Source: Candolleomyces eurysporus | Taxonomy: Eukaryota; Basidiomycota; Agaricomycetes; Agaricales; Psathyrellaceae | NCBI GenBank assembly: GCA_027579435.1 | Contig: JANBPK010001785.1 | Location: 1 to 11,013, forward strand | Length of the DNA: 11,013 nucleotides | Reading direction: 5' to 3' | In this document: piece after piece, positions 1 through 10,122 of the stretch | How positions within the stretch are numbered: the stretch's first letter is position 1 | How the letters are laid out: the number at the start of each line of letters is the position of its first letter | Made by a program: the position numbers and the translations under genes | Notes under the pieces: generated by a model | The model's input: the letters and a program-made list of their open reading frames with translations, nothing else | Database searches by the model: none | Told to the model about the DNA's origin: nothing

Positions 1-1499
1 TATTCTTCCCCCATTGTGCATCATCATTGCAGGGAAACTGGTCCGATCCCAAGAACGCGCCACCTCCTTTGTTCGGCCTTCCATCGTCGCTCATTTCCAC
101 AGTTTCCACCCCGTCCCTCCATGCAAGCACGTACTCGTCGTCCCTTCCATGGAACCTCTGCCTCTGATAGATCTGCGATACAGACTCCTCATATTCGTAG
201 ATGGGCTCGGGGGATCGGCACCTTACATTGTCGATCATATTAGGCGGTTTAACTTGTGATAGTGGAGGCTTGGATCGGAGCGTGTGTCCTACTGAAAATG
301 GTGATGGGCGTTCTTCGTCCGCTTCGTCCTCCTCATATTCCTCCTCAACCTCGTCGTCCTCGTATGTGGATCCCGAAGACCGAGGAGACCCGACGCTGTC
401 AGCTGCTTCGGTAAGGGGTACAGTGGCTTGAGCTGTCTCTGGCGGAGGCTGACTCACGTACGAGAGACCGGAGGAGAAAGAAGAGGGATTAGAGGCAGGC
501 CTCGTGGTCGGAATTGGGGATGCGGCAAATTGCGTCTGTTGAGCGAGAGGATCTTCGGAGGCGTTCGTATACGAGAGACCGCGGCTCAGCTTGGGTCGAG
601 CCTGGCCCCGGGTGGGCATCGAGCAGCCCTGCTTGGACGTCCGAAGTGCTCTGTCTGGGTTCGACGATGTTTCTTCCCAACGGACACGAGGCTGCTCGTG
701 CCCAACCTTGTCGACCCTTGACTGCCTGCTTGCCATTCTGGAACTCCCCAACCCGGTCGGGTCAAGGTGATAGCTGTCTGGTTGGCGAGGAGACGCAGGT
801 GTCCATTGTCCCTGTATGCTGGCGTAGTTCGCCGAAGAGAAAGCCGGCTGAAGATCGTCCATTGGATCATTCACGTTCAATGCTACCGGATCGACGTTCT
901 TCTCCAAGAGCAAGAGTTGGCCATCCTCGTCCTCGCTCGAGACTTCGGCGCTCGGGGAAGGGACGTCGAAGGACAACGTGTACACATGCGATGGGAGGAG
1001 GGTATCGTCAGTGGTAGCATTTCGAGGGAATGCCATCACATCCGGGAGTCGGGCTGGCTTGGGATTCATTGGTGGCCGGGCTAGGACTGGACGCTTCGTG
1101 CAAGGGGTCGGGGCGAGTGCGAGAGACGTCTGATAGAGGTTCCTCTCGCTGTATCTGGCTACATTCGGGGGAAAATATCATCAGTCACTTTCGATACCCA
1201 GGTGGATGAAACGTACCGAAGAGGTTCTTCACTCCGTTCACAGTGTTGTCACCGAATTCGGAGTTCTCCCCGAGCTCAGCAAGGATGAGGCTTATGGTTC
1301 GAGTAATCTTGGGATGGGTCGGTCCGTATCCCTCTGGATCTTCGTTGCCGCGTCGGTCCGTGGATTGCCTTGTCACTCGCTGCGACAAAGAGAGGATGGA
1401 GGGTCTGCGATGTTGACTTAGGCTTCGTCGTGCGCCTATAGGGATGTGGTCATCTAGGCTGTCTCTCTTGCTTGGTGGAATGGATGGAGTATCGANCAT
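1..1499 (-). CDS. Large disordered acidic protein, 3' end beyond window
   Basis: I do not recognise this protein. Exon 1 is 1499-1217 and exon 2 runs from 1158 off the left edge without a stop, giving 480 visible residues. The intron (1216-1159, 58 bases) has a GTACGT donor and TGTAG acceptor and is phase 1. The ATG at 1499-1497 is the first ATG downstream of a TATA-like box at 1653-1660. Residue 2 is undetermined because base 1496 is N. The sequence is rich in Ser, Pro, Arg and Gln. Visible elements are an RRPS basophilic-kinase-type site near residue 34, a possibly helical part around residues 64-105 (starting KITRTIS, crossing the splice into LFARYSERN), a GLSY motif at about 288 and again at about 325, and a run at 361-377 with 14 of 17 residues Asp or Glu. 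No catalytic motif is seen. A regulatory or scaffold role would be a guess. The long open frame plus a good splice pair make the gene itself fairly sure. Confidence 0.72.
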
Positions 1500-2209
1500 C
1501 GATGGTTTGACTTTGACTTGAGTGTTATCCCTTCCTTTCTTGTTCAGGAATGGAATTGTCGACTGATGGCAGTCGTCGGTCGCGGTGTACTGTAGTAGCT
1601 AGTACTGTTGCGGCTGGTCTGTAGATGACGCTGAGCCCCGAACTGCTGTTGTCTTATATGCGACGCGTCAAGCGCCTAAACGCCCGTCGGTACAACAAGG
1701 TCGCCAGGTTGCCATCGTTATCCAGATAGCCGTAGTCTGCACTTCGAAGGCTTTTATGTTCGCTTCGTCATTGAGAGGTAATGTCGTCAAGCAAACGCGA
1801 CGTCGTGGAGAAATACCTCGTTCTGCGTGCGTGACAGATGGATAAGGTCGTCGAGAGATGGGAAACCCGTTTGTTGTGTTCTGGCGCACCCTACCTACTA
1901 CCGGACATGTGGTTTCGCTGGCGACGTATGCGGGCAGTGCTAAACAAGAAGGAGTACGCGTGGATGATGAAAGCTAGTTACCACACCGTTAATTGAAGGA
2001 CGTTGTCATGGTTTCTACGAGATAGACGCTCGCTTCGGGCGAGGGTACGTCAAATTTGGACAGGTGCAGGCAGTGTGGTGAAATGATGCCGGTTACTAAG
2101 TTCGGATCAATTCCGCTGGCGATTAAAGGTACACATCGGGGTGTCCTATAGAGGTGGTAATGCAAGATTTTTACATATACAGATCTACTCCTTGCTGATT
2201 TCCTTGCTC
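1500..2209. other. Intergenic region between acidic-protein gene and ene-reductase copy A
   Basis: This stretch holds the promoter and leader of the acidic-protein gene (1500 to about 1700) and the 3' flank of ene-reductase copy A (down from 2209). A minus-strand open frame at 1668-1889 has no family resemblance, no splice partners, and overlaps the promoter, so it is not called. A short inverted pair, CTCGC and GCGAG around TTCGG at 2029-2043, is too small to call a structured RNA. No tRNA, transposon end or repeat array is visible. Confidence 0.6.
1653..1660 (-). promoter_or_regulatory. TATA-like box of the acidic-protein gene
   Basis: On the minus strand the bases read CATATAAG, about 155 bases before the ATG at 1499. 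No other ATG on the minus strand lies between the box and that start, which supports the chosen start codon. The spacing is compatible with a 5' untranslated leader of roughly 120 bases. Assigned by motif and position only. Confidence 0.4.
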
Positions 2210-3740
<1,531 letters not shown>

Positions 3741-3747
3741 TCAGGTC

Positions 3748-3755
3748 CTTATATA
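3748..3755 (-). promoter_or_regulatory. TATA box of ene-reductase copy A
   Basis: The minus strand reads TATATAAG, 112 bases before the ATG at 3636. The same eight bases occur before copies B (5997-6004) and C (7901-7908), with a similar position relative to the start codon. Conservation across the three paralogues makes this the likely core promoter. Confidence 0.65.
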
Positions 3756-3778
3756 CCTACCCACGACGACTTCATAAT

Positions 3779-3791
3779 CCATGAGTAAGCC
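3779..3791 (-). promoter_or_regulatory. TGAGTAA element next to the TATA box, copy A
   Basis: The plus strand reads CCATGAGTAAGCC, with the core TGAGTAA at 3782-3788, 26 bases upstream of the TATA box in the gene's orientation. Eleven bases (CATGAGTAAGC) are identical to the element of copy B. The core resembles half-sites bound by fungal bZIP proteins of the Yap/AP-1 type, but the binding protein is inferred only. Confidence 0.45.
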
Positions 3792-3820
3792 AGAGAAAAG
3801 GTAAGATGAACCGTTGCGAT

Positions 3821-3903
3821 ACAGGGCAGTATCTATGGCGCAAGAGCAGTCTCGGGCGCTGACTCATCGCCAGAGGCAGGGACTGACAAAGCCTACTGTC
3901 GCC
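3821..3903 (-). promoter_or_regulatory. Upstream block shared with copy B, holding TGACTCA
   Basis: This 83-base block aligns with 6083-6165 upstream of copy B. Shared words include CAGGG, GCAAGAGCA, CGCTGACTCA, TGACAAAGCC and GTCGCC in the same order. The core TGACTCA (3860-3866) is the perfect AP-1/Gcn4-type palindrome. Retention in otherwise divergent non-coding DNA suggests an upstream activating region carried along by gene duplication. Confidence 0.55.
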
Positions 3904-4534
3904 TTCGTTGCGCGCGGATTAATTTTGGGAAAGAGGATGGTACCGAAATAAATCCCGAGCCTGCGAATTCGGAGCCATCATTGCGTCATGTCGAGGCTTC
4001 GCGCCGGCCCAGCGCCCATTTGAGTAGCACTAGTCTGAGGGTGAGCCGCAAGCGCTCGCGCCTCATGTCAATGAATGATGATGAAGACTCGGATCCTGGG
4101 TGAACTAAACAGTATTGGCCGATTTCAGAGCTCAAGGAGAGTATATTTCCTACCAACTCGGGAAGTGCTCGTTACTTCCAGTGGCATGTCTTGACAACTC
4201 CCGGAAACGATCAGCTCCTGAAAATAATTCTTGTCAAGAGATCGGGAGGTAGGTAAACGGCACAGGGTCCCAATAAGGAACGGTCGGTAGATAGATATGC
4301 GACAAGGAATTCTCAGCATAAATCATGTTCCAGTAGGTATCTGGGACCAATGTAATTCTATGACAGTTTGGACCCCGTTAGTCAGATCAAGTAAGATACG
4401 CTTGCGATGGACCGCGTTCATGGTTGTGCGGTGTACGATCTTTCATCGGATAAAATCAATCAAATTAGCAAACTATTGAAAAAAGGCTCAAGGAGATGTG
4501 TATCTAAGGTTCCTCCTCCTCGAGATTCAATTAG

Positions 4535-5879
4535 TTAGAAAGAATGGGATTTAGAGTTGTACTGCTCCTTCCTAAGGAACTGTTCCGAGAATGGATAGTC
4601 AATGTACCCTTTCTCGGTGTCCTTCGCGTCCGAAGGGGTATAAAATGTGGATCTATCATACGGGGTAAGAGGGATGTCGTGCTCCAGGCGGAACGGAAGG
4701 TCGGGCTAGAAAACAAATATTTTCAATCGGCTGAAGGATAAAAACCTGAAGTAGATGAACGCACATTGGAAATGAAGTGTCTGCCAAATCCAACGAGATC
4801 ACCCTTGTTCTGGGCCACTTTGATGGCGTCTTCTCTCGTATAACCCCCGGTTGAAATCAAGGGGCGCGAACCCCATATCTCCCTGATGAAGTCATTCGAC
4901 TCTTCTTGGATTTCCGTGGGATGCTTGACATCTGGACGCTCTTCGACAGGTGGAGGTTCAACAAGATGGAGAAACGCGAGGTTTGGATGAGATTCCACGA
5001 GCGACGACACGATGTGAGAGAATTGGGGAATAGGATCCCGCATCTTCATATCTAGTTAACAATTGATTTGAGGATCAGAATGAGGACGAGGAGCTAATTG
5101 ATCAACGTGATGAATCACTTACCTTGGAAGCGATTCCAGGGACCCAGCCTAACGCCTGTTCTCTCTTCTCCAACTGCCTTTACGACCTCATCGACAATTC
5201 TCAAAGCGAACCGGCTCCTGTTCTCTACACTTCCTCCATACTCGTCCGTCCTTGCGTTGCTGGTGTCTTGAATGAATTGGTCGATCAAGTACCCATTAGC
5301 GCAGTGAACTTCCACCCCGTCAAATCCAGCCTCTATCGCATTCTTAGCAGCTTGTACGTATAGGCCGACAAACTTGTCAATTTCCGCGAGCGTAAAAGCT
5401 CGGGGAGCTTGGGCACCAGAGGGACGATCAGAAAGAGGGATAGGAGATGGAGCAAGATATGGATAGTTTCCTTCCTCTGTGAGGACCTCTGGTGTAGCCG
5501 CTCGGCCCATAGCCCAGAGCTGAAGGAAGATGTAAGAGCGCTTCGCGTGTATCGCTTTGGTGATCTTTAAATTTTGTTCATAACTGCCTCAAGCTTCAAA
5601 TAGCGTAAAAGTAGAACTTACCTCTTTCCATGCCTTTATCTGGTCCGCATTCCATATTCCTGGAGCATGGAAATAGCCACCGGCCTCCTGAGCGACAAAG
5701 ACGCCCTCAGAGATGAGAAGGGTACCAGGAGCGCTGGCTCGCTGCTCGTAGTACTCCTTCATGAGGGAGACAACTGGGACGTGGTCTCGCGTGGCGCGAA
5801 ATCTTGTGAGAGGTGCAAGCACAACCCGATGCTCCAGGTGGAGGTTGCCAACCTTGATGGGCGAGAAAAGAGAAGTCAT
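4535..5879 (-). CDS. Old Yellow Enzyme family ene-reductase, copy B
   Basis: FMN-dependent NADPH ene-reductase, complete and in frame. Exons are 5879-5622, 5564-5123, 5051-4765 and 4705-4535; introns are 57, 71 and 59 bases with donors GTAAGT, GTAAGT and GTGCGT. The protein is 385 residues, close to the roughly 400 of yeast OYE1. Active-site landmarks are LAPLTRFRA (Thr25), QLW (Trp103) and [11 protein letters not shown] (His173, Asn176, Tyr178). The residue after the catalytic His is Cys where copies A and C have Gly. [24 protein letters not shown] and YDRSTFY follow. The start at 5879 aligns with copies A and C; an in-frame ATG at 5897 would add only MKHSRT. The protein stops at NSKSHSF, so the membrane tail of copy A is missing. 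No signal peptide or peroxisomal SKL-type end is seen, so it should be cytosolic. Spacing on both sides (over 550 bases) and an own TATA box argue for separate transcription. Confidence 0.95.
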
Positions 5880-5996
5880 TGTGCGTGAATGTTTCAAGAG
5901 CGAGGGAGACGACTTCTGGAGGAAATCGATGCAGTTGAAGATGAGATGAAGGGGCTAGTACCTGCAGAATTAGACTTCAACACTGGCATTAAGATC

Positions 5997-6004
5997 CTTA
6001 TATA
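5997..6004 (-). promoter_or_regulatory. TATA box of ene-reductase copy B
   Basis: The minus strand reads TATATAAG, 118 bases before the ATG at 5879, the same word and nearly the same distance as in copies A and C. Confidence 0.65.
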
Positions 6005-6019
6005 CGTCCGCGCATGAAA

Positions 6020-6030
6020 CATGAGTAAGC
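6020..6030 (-). promoter_or_regulatory. TGAGTAA element next to the TATA box, copy B
   Basis: The plus strand reads CATGAGTAAGC, identical over eleven bases to copy A. The core TGAGTAA (6022-6028) starts 18 bases from the TATA box. The surrounding sequence has diverged from copy A, so the identity is notable. Confidence 0.45.
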
Positions 6031-6082
6031 ACAAATCTTGGAAGAGCAACTAGCAGATAGGGCTATACTAGCCGTTCGCGGT

Positions 6083-6165
6083 CCAGGGTAGTACCAATCC
6101 CGCAAGAGCATTCTCTGGGACGCTGACTCACCACCGAACGAGAATGACAAAGCCTTGAAGTCGCC
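6083..6165 (-). promoter_or_regulatory. Upstream block shared with copy A, holding TGACTCA
   Basis: Counterpart of 3821-3903. It carries GCAAGAGCA, CGCTGACTCA (core TGACTCA at 6124-6130) and TGACAAAGCC in the same order and over the same 83-base length. It is a likely bZIP-type activating site by motif; the factor is not identifiable from sequence. Confidence 0.55.
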
Positions 6166-6439
6166 ATAGCTTATCGGACTGAATTCTGGAAGTTGGCGCG
6201 CAAGAAAGGAGATAGAGATCACTACATCAACGATGTCGTGCCTATCTTAGTAATTGTAAGTCGGACTTGGGAGGCGCCCATGCAAACGCTCGACGAATTG
6301 GCAAAGATTACGAAACGCGATTAATCGCGCCTTCTAACATTTATATATTCAAATATTCGTGTGGAATTCCGAACAAGTATGTTNAAAAAAAACGTTCTCT
6401 GAGCATACAGGAAAATCCGGACCCAGTCCGCTGATAGGC

Positions 6440-7796
6440 TTAGTGTTCGATCTCCCGCTTCGAGTTCTGCACCTTGAGAAATTCTGCGGAAAATGGGTAA
6501 TCGATGTATCCCTTTTCACTTCCTGGATTGTCAGAGGTTATATAGAAAGTGAGCTCATAGTATTTTGCCAGAGGGATGTCGTGCTTCAGTCTGAAAGGTA
6601 AGTCAGGCTATCAAGTGGATTCAGCGATTGCCATGCAACTCTTATGTAGAAGGACGGAAGGCATGCTTACGTTTGATATAAACGGACGTCCGAAGGCAAT
6701 CAGGTCACCCTTGCTCTTGGAAACATCAAGTGCCGTCTGGCGGGTATAGCCCGCGCAAGAGATGAACGGACGGGGGCTCCAGATCTTCCTCAAGAAGTCA
6801 TTCGACTCCTCCGGTATTTCGGCCAGATCTTTGACGTCCAGCCTTTCTTCAACCGGCGGAGCCTCGGTGACGTGCAGGTATGCCAGATTTGGATGCGAAG
6901 AGGCCAATGTTGAGACGAAATGAGAGAATTGCGGTACAGGTTCCTTCATTTTCATGTCTACGCGGCGCAGGATGAAAAAACTGAAATCAGCTTAACCATC
7001 GCAAGCTATTTCGACAGGTTTTGCCCACCTTGATAGCGAGCCCAAGGACTCAACCTAATTGCCGTCCTCTCCTCTCCAATGGCGTTTGCAATAGCGTCCA
7101 TGACTCTTAGACCAAATCGACTTCGATTCTCGATGCTTCCTCCGTACTCGTCCGTCCTGGTGTTGCTCACATCCTGGAGGAACTGGTCAACAAGATACCC
7201 ATTCGCCCCATGTACCTCCACCCCATCGAACCCTGCATCAACGGCGTTCCTCGCAGCTTGAGCATACAGCTCAACGTACTTGTCGATTTCGGCAACTGTA
7301 AGGGATCGAGGAGCTGGAGTATCTGCGGAACGATCGGAGAGCGGAATTGACGAAGGAGCAACACATTCGTAGCCTCCTTCTTTTGCCAGTAAGTCTGGTC
7401 TGGCAGTTCTGCCCAAAGCCCAGAGCTGTAGGAAAATGAAGGATCTGTTGGCGTGAACGGCGGAAGTGATCTATTCAGGACGGAATCTAGTTAGTACAAC
7501 CAAGTTCGTGGGTCACGAAACCCCGTGAGACTTACCTCTTTCCAGGCCTGTATTTGCTCTGAGCTCCATATTCCAGGAACGAGCGGCATGCCACCGGCTT
7601 CACGGGCAATGAAAGTTGCTTCAGTAATCAGCAGTGTGCCAGGAACCAGGCTTCGCTGCGAATAGTACTCCTTCACCATGCTAGGCAAGGGAACATGGTC
7701 TCCTGAAGATGCACGCATTCGAGTGAGAGGTGCAAGTACGACTCGATGCTCGAGATGCACATTTCCGACTTTGACTGGAGAGAAAAGGGAAGCCAT
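6440..7796 (-). CDS. Old Yellow Enzyme family ene-reductase, copy C
   Basis: FMN-dependent NADPH ene-reductase, complete and in frame, 385 residues. Exons are 7796-7536, 7470-7029, 6957-6671 and 6607-6440; introns are 65, 71 and 63 bases and sit at the same codons and phases as in copies A and B. Landmarks are LAPLTRMRA (Thr25), QLWALG (Trp104), [11 protein letters not shown] (His174, Asn177, Tyr179), [18 protein letters not shown] for FMN phosphate (AG, as in yeast OYE1, where A and B have GG), and [17 protein letters not shown]. Near the C-terminus the usual Y-D-R-x-T-F-Y motif reads KYYELTFY, so the Asp-Arg pair is lost. This may alter the active-site rim. The start at 7796 aligns with the paralogues; an upstream in-frame ATG at 7820 would add MQLRRPTA. 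The C-terminus (NSKREIEH) has no anchor or obvious targeting signal. It is the most diverged of the three in the N-terminal loop ([12 protein letters not shown]) and in its promoter. Confidence 0.95.
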
Positions 7797-7844
7797 CGCG
7801 GTTGGTCTTCTAAGCTGCAAGCGGCGAGTGTACTAGGTGTCTAG

Positions 7845-7927
7845 TGAGGGTTGGTTTGTCTAGGAGGCGAGGTGGGAAGTTAGAAATGGGTACGTGAATA
7901 CTTATATACTTTTGCTGAGGGTTGGTT
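7845..7927. repeat. 12-base direct repeat flanking the copy C TATA box
   Basis: TGAGGGTTGGTT occurs exactly at 7845-7856 and again at 7916-7927, 71 bases apart. The second copy overlaps the start of the TTACTCA element. Two GGGCCAGG words 20 bases apart (7957-7964 and 7977-7984) lie just upstream. Such pairs may be regulatory sites, but no factor is identified. Confidence 0.4.
7901..7908 (-). promoter_or_regulatory. TATA box of ene-reductase copy C
   Basis: The minus strand reads TATATAAG, 105 bases before the ATG at 7796. It sits between two copies of the 12-base word TGAGGGTTGGTT (7845-7856 and 7916-7927). Confidence 0.6.
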
Positions 7928-7932
7928 ACTCA
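7926..7932 (-). promoter_or_regulatory. TTACTCA element next to the TATA box, copy C
   Basis: The plus strand reads TTACTCAGCATG, the reverse complement of the TGAGTAA core of copies A and B, at the same 17-base gap from the TATA box as in copy B. The element is thus kept in position but turned round. Confidence 0.4.
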
Positions 7933-8539
7933 GCATGCAAACTCCTAAACCAGTAGGGGCCAGGACCAAAACATGTGGGCCAGGGTGCTCTCTGTGTCAT
8001 TCGAATAGCGTACTAGTGTATTGTGATCGGTATCTGCCGCACAAGAAGCTCAGCGCTCGACTTTGAACTATGCCAGTGACATACTCACATTAGGTGCTTC
8101 GTTGAAGAATGACAAATGTTGGAGAACAATCTCGACAATTTCAACGTAATTGTCTGTAAAATGTGCACGAAATTGCTATCTATAGGGTTCGCTCCCACAG
8201 TAGATCCATACCACAAACAGACCGAAAATCCGGAGGTAGAAAATTACGTGTTAGTGTTTTGCAATGTACTTTGCAGGGATTAGTCAATGTTGAGAATATT
8301 CGCGCTTCCCGGAGAGGAGTATCGAAATGCGTGTCCAGTTGTCAAGACTCGAATGAGCTCCAACATGTAGTAGTAGTAGAAAAAAAGCCTCATGTATATT
8401 ACGGAAACTTAGAACAAGCGGCTTAGAAGAAGAGAGCACCCTTTTACATACAATAATCACGAACTTTGGAGGGCATATAGGCATATAAAAAAAATAAAAA
8501 TGAAGCATAAATATATAGGTCCATGAGTTTACTAGGCAA

Positions 8540-10039
8540 TCAAACGAAGTCACGTAGTCCAGATTCTACGCCTGCCAACAAGTCGACGTCAATGATCCTT
8601 GAAGGCTGCGGGGAATGTATAATCAGTGGCTTTGACTCGCTCTCTCTATGGGCAGGGAAAACCCATGACTCATTCTCCCAATCCCACTCGAAACTGGTTG
8701 GATCAAGGACATGATCCATTCCGCATTCACCTTGCACTGTCGCAGCATAGGCATCATCCGAGTCACTCCTTGCCTCGAGCTCAGGTCCCTCTGCGTCGGG
8801 GGATACTAACCACCAAACCGTTGAGGGACGGGTTCTTTTCTTCCAAACGAAGCGCGAGGCACAGTCGGAACTTGATAGGCTTGAGAAGTTACTAGAGTCA
8901 TGGGGAGGGGTTAGATATGGGTTGGTAAACGACGGTTCGCAAGCTAGAGAGGCAAAAGAACCGTGCTCAGGTTCAGAATGAGAAACCCTAGCTTCAAGAC
9001 TGCTGCAAATACAGAACTCCGAGTCTGAGTCTTCCAAGAGGAGAACGGGGAGGCGTTCTACGACCATAGCGGTGTAGCGTCTATTATGCATATATGCATG
9101 GATGGCCTCTCCAGGATGGAAGCACTGGCGTTCAGTGAAGTCGTTCCTCGAGCTGACAGGTATGATACTGGCAACGGAAGCCTCAGACGACGAAGACCCA
9201 GCACGATAAGACCTATCTTCTTTAATGATCTTCATCAGGTACTTCAAGCCGTATGCACCCATAACATAGTATTGACCAGCGCATGGAGGGTGGATGAAAA
9301 CCTTTCTCTGTCTAAATAGTGATGTCGTAAGCGAAATGAAAAGGAAGAAGGGAAGAAACTTACATTTCGGGAACAGCACCAAGAATCTGCTCAACCCTCA
9401 CCAAGACTTGCTGGGAGCCCAAAAACGGAGCAATCCAGTGTCCAAGGCCTATATCCTTGTTGAGAGGAGGTGGAACATTGAATGACAGAGAGTCCTCGAG
9501 AGCGGACATAGGGAGAGCTGGACTCAGCTGCTGGATGATGGAGACGCGGTAGACAATATCACGAATTGCAATATCACGAAGTTCATAAGGCTTGCTCTCC
9601 TGAAGGTCGCTTTGACCCTTGTTGTCGTGATGGTAGAACTCGACCCCAGAATAAGAATATTCCGAGTCGCTGAGGAGAGAGGGTAAAGATCCAGCATAGA
9701 ACGAGCTGCTGTACGCATCATATGCGAAGGGTCCGCTGTTCTCTTCATCGTCCCAATCGGGATACAAGTCGAGAGAGATGGCATTGTTACCGGAATCGAG
9801 ATACAATGCGCCGTCCGCGTCGTAGTCAGATCCGCTTGACGGCGACGGTGGGGTGGGAAGAGACAGAACGTTCTGGGCAACGAATATTGAGCCGTTCGAG
9901 GCAACTATAGAACATCATGAGTAACCGCAAGGACAGGTGATAGGCCGCATATAGACATACCACGCATCTTTGGCTCAGCTCGAGCTCGAGCTCGACGAGG
10001 GAAGACCGAGGCTAGAAGGCGCTTTAACTTGGAGAACAT
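8540..10039 (-). CDS. Orphan hypothetical protein, basic N-terminus and acidic Ser-rich body
   Basis: I do not recognise this protein. Exons are 10039-9961, 9904-9364 and 9311-8540, with introns of 56 and 52 bases (donors GTATGT and GTAAGT, phases 1 and 2), giving 463 residues. The ATG at 10039 is chosen because the TATA box at 10101-10108 puts the earlier in-frame ATG (10096) before the likely transcription start. Residues 1-26 (MFSKLKRLLASVFPRR...) carry nine Lys/Arg and one Glu and could be a mitochondrial presequence or nucleic-acid contact; this is inference. Residues 47-130 are acidic, Ser- and Tyr-rich and probably disordered. The best candidate for a folded domain is about 133-240 (YELRDIAIRDIVYR, GLGHWIAPFLGSQQVLVRVEQILG, FIHPPCAGQYYVMGAYGLKYLMKI). 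A second compact part reads FHPGEAIHAYMHNRRYTAMVVERLPVLLLED. The remainder to the C-terminus is low-complexity with many Ser, Asp and Glu. No catalytic motif or membrane span is evident. Confidence 0.75.
9977..9994. repeat. Triple AGCTCG hexamer inside orphan-gene exon 1
   Basis: AGCTCG is repeated three times in tandem on the plus strand. On the coding strand it encodes the Arg-Ala-Arg-Ala part of the basic N-terminus. The unit count could vary between strains without a frameshift, because the unit is six bases. Confidence 0.6.
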
Positions 10040-10100
10040 AGCAGATGATCGACAAAAAGACGAGTGGGTTGATTGTTTCCCTACCATGCTTTCCACACTG

Positions 10101-10108
10101 TATATATA
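10101..10108 (-). promoter_or_regulatory. TATA box of the orphan gene
   Basis: The minus strand reads ATATATA, 62-69 bases before the ATG at 10039. With a start about 30 bases downstream, the 10039 ATG is the first in the transcript and the ATG at 10096 is excluded. Confidence 0.55.
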
Positions 10109-10122
10109 GCATCAGGGTAAAC

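Larger units (their letters stand above)
5880..6439. other. Intergenic region between ene-reductase copies B and C
   Basis: Apart from the copy B promoter elements, I see no gene here. A minus-strand frame at 5998-6222 lies across the promoter block and has no family resemblance. The part near 6330-6400 is AT-rich and contains an A8 run beside the N at 6384, consistent with the 3' flank of copy C. Confidence 0.55.
7797..8539. other. Intergenic region between copy C and the orphan gene
   Basis: The left third holds the copy C promoter. A diverged relative of the copy A/B upstream block can be seen at about 8029-8064 (GGTATCTGCCGC...CAGCGCTCGACTTT), in which TGACTCA is replaced by CGACTTT. From about 8100 the sequence is AT-rich with runs of A near 8488, fitting the 3' end of the orphan gene. 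Two overlapping frames at 8163-8426 (plus) and 8284-8553 (minus) have no family resemblance and are not called. Confidence 0.55.

Noticed and set aside
14..1084. Several overlapping plus-strand open frames in the left kilobase
   Set aside because: They are antisense to the long open minus-strand exon, have Ser-runs that mirror its acidic codons, and lack promoters or splice partners.
1668..1889. Minus-strand open frame of 73 codons in the intergenic region
   Set aside because: No family resemblance, lies across the promoter of the acidic-protein gene, and no splice sites link it to neighbours.
2029..2043. Possible hairpin with TTCGG loop
   Set aside because: Only a five-base stem with no T-run or conserved neighbour; expected by chance in this much sequence.
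8284..8553. Minus-strand frame with a hydrophobic FYFFYMPICPP-type segment
   Set aside because: It comes from the AT-rich 3' flank of the orphan gene, and the hydrophobic codons are a by-product of A/T runs.
10096..10096. Upstream ATG (MESMVGK) as start of the orphan protein
   Set aside because: It is only five bases from the TATA box and so would fall before the transcription start.
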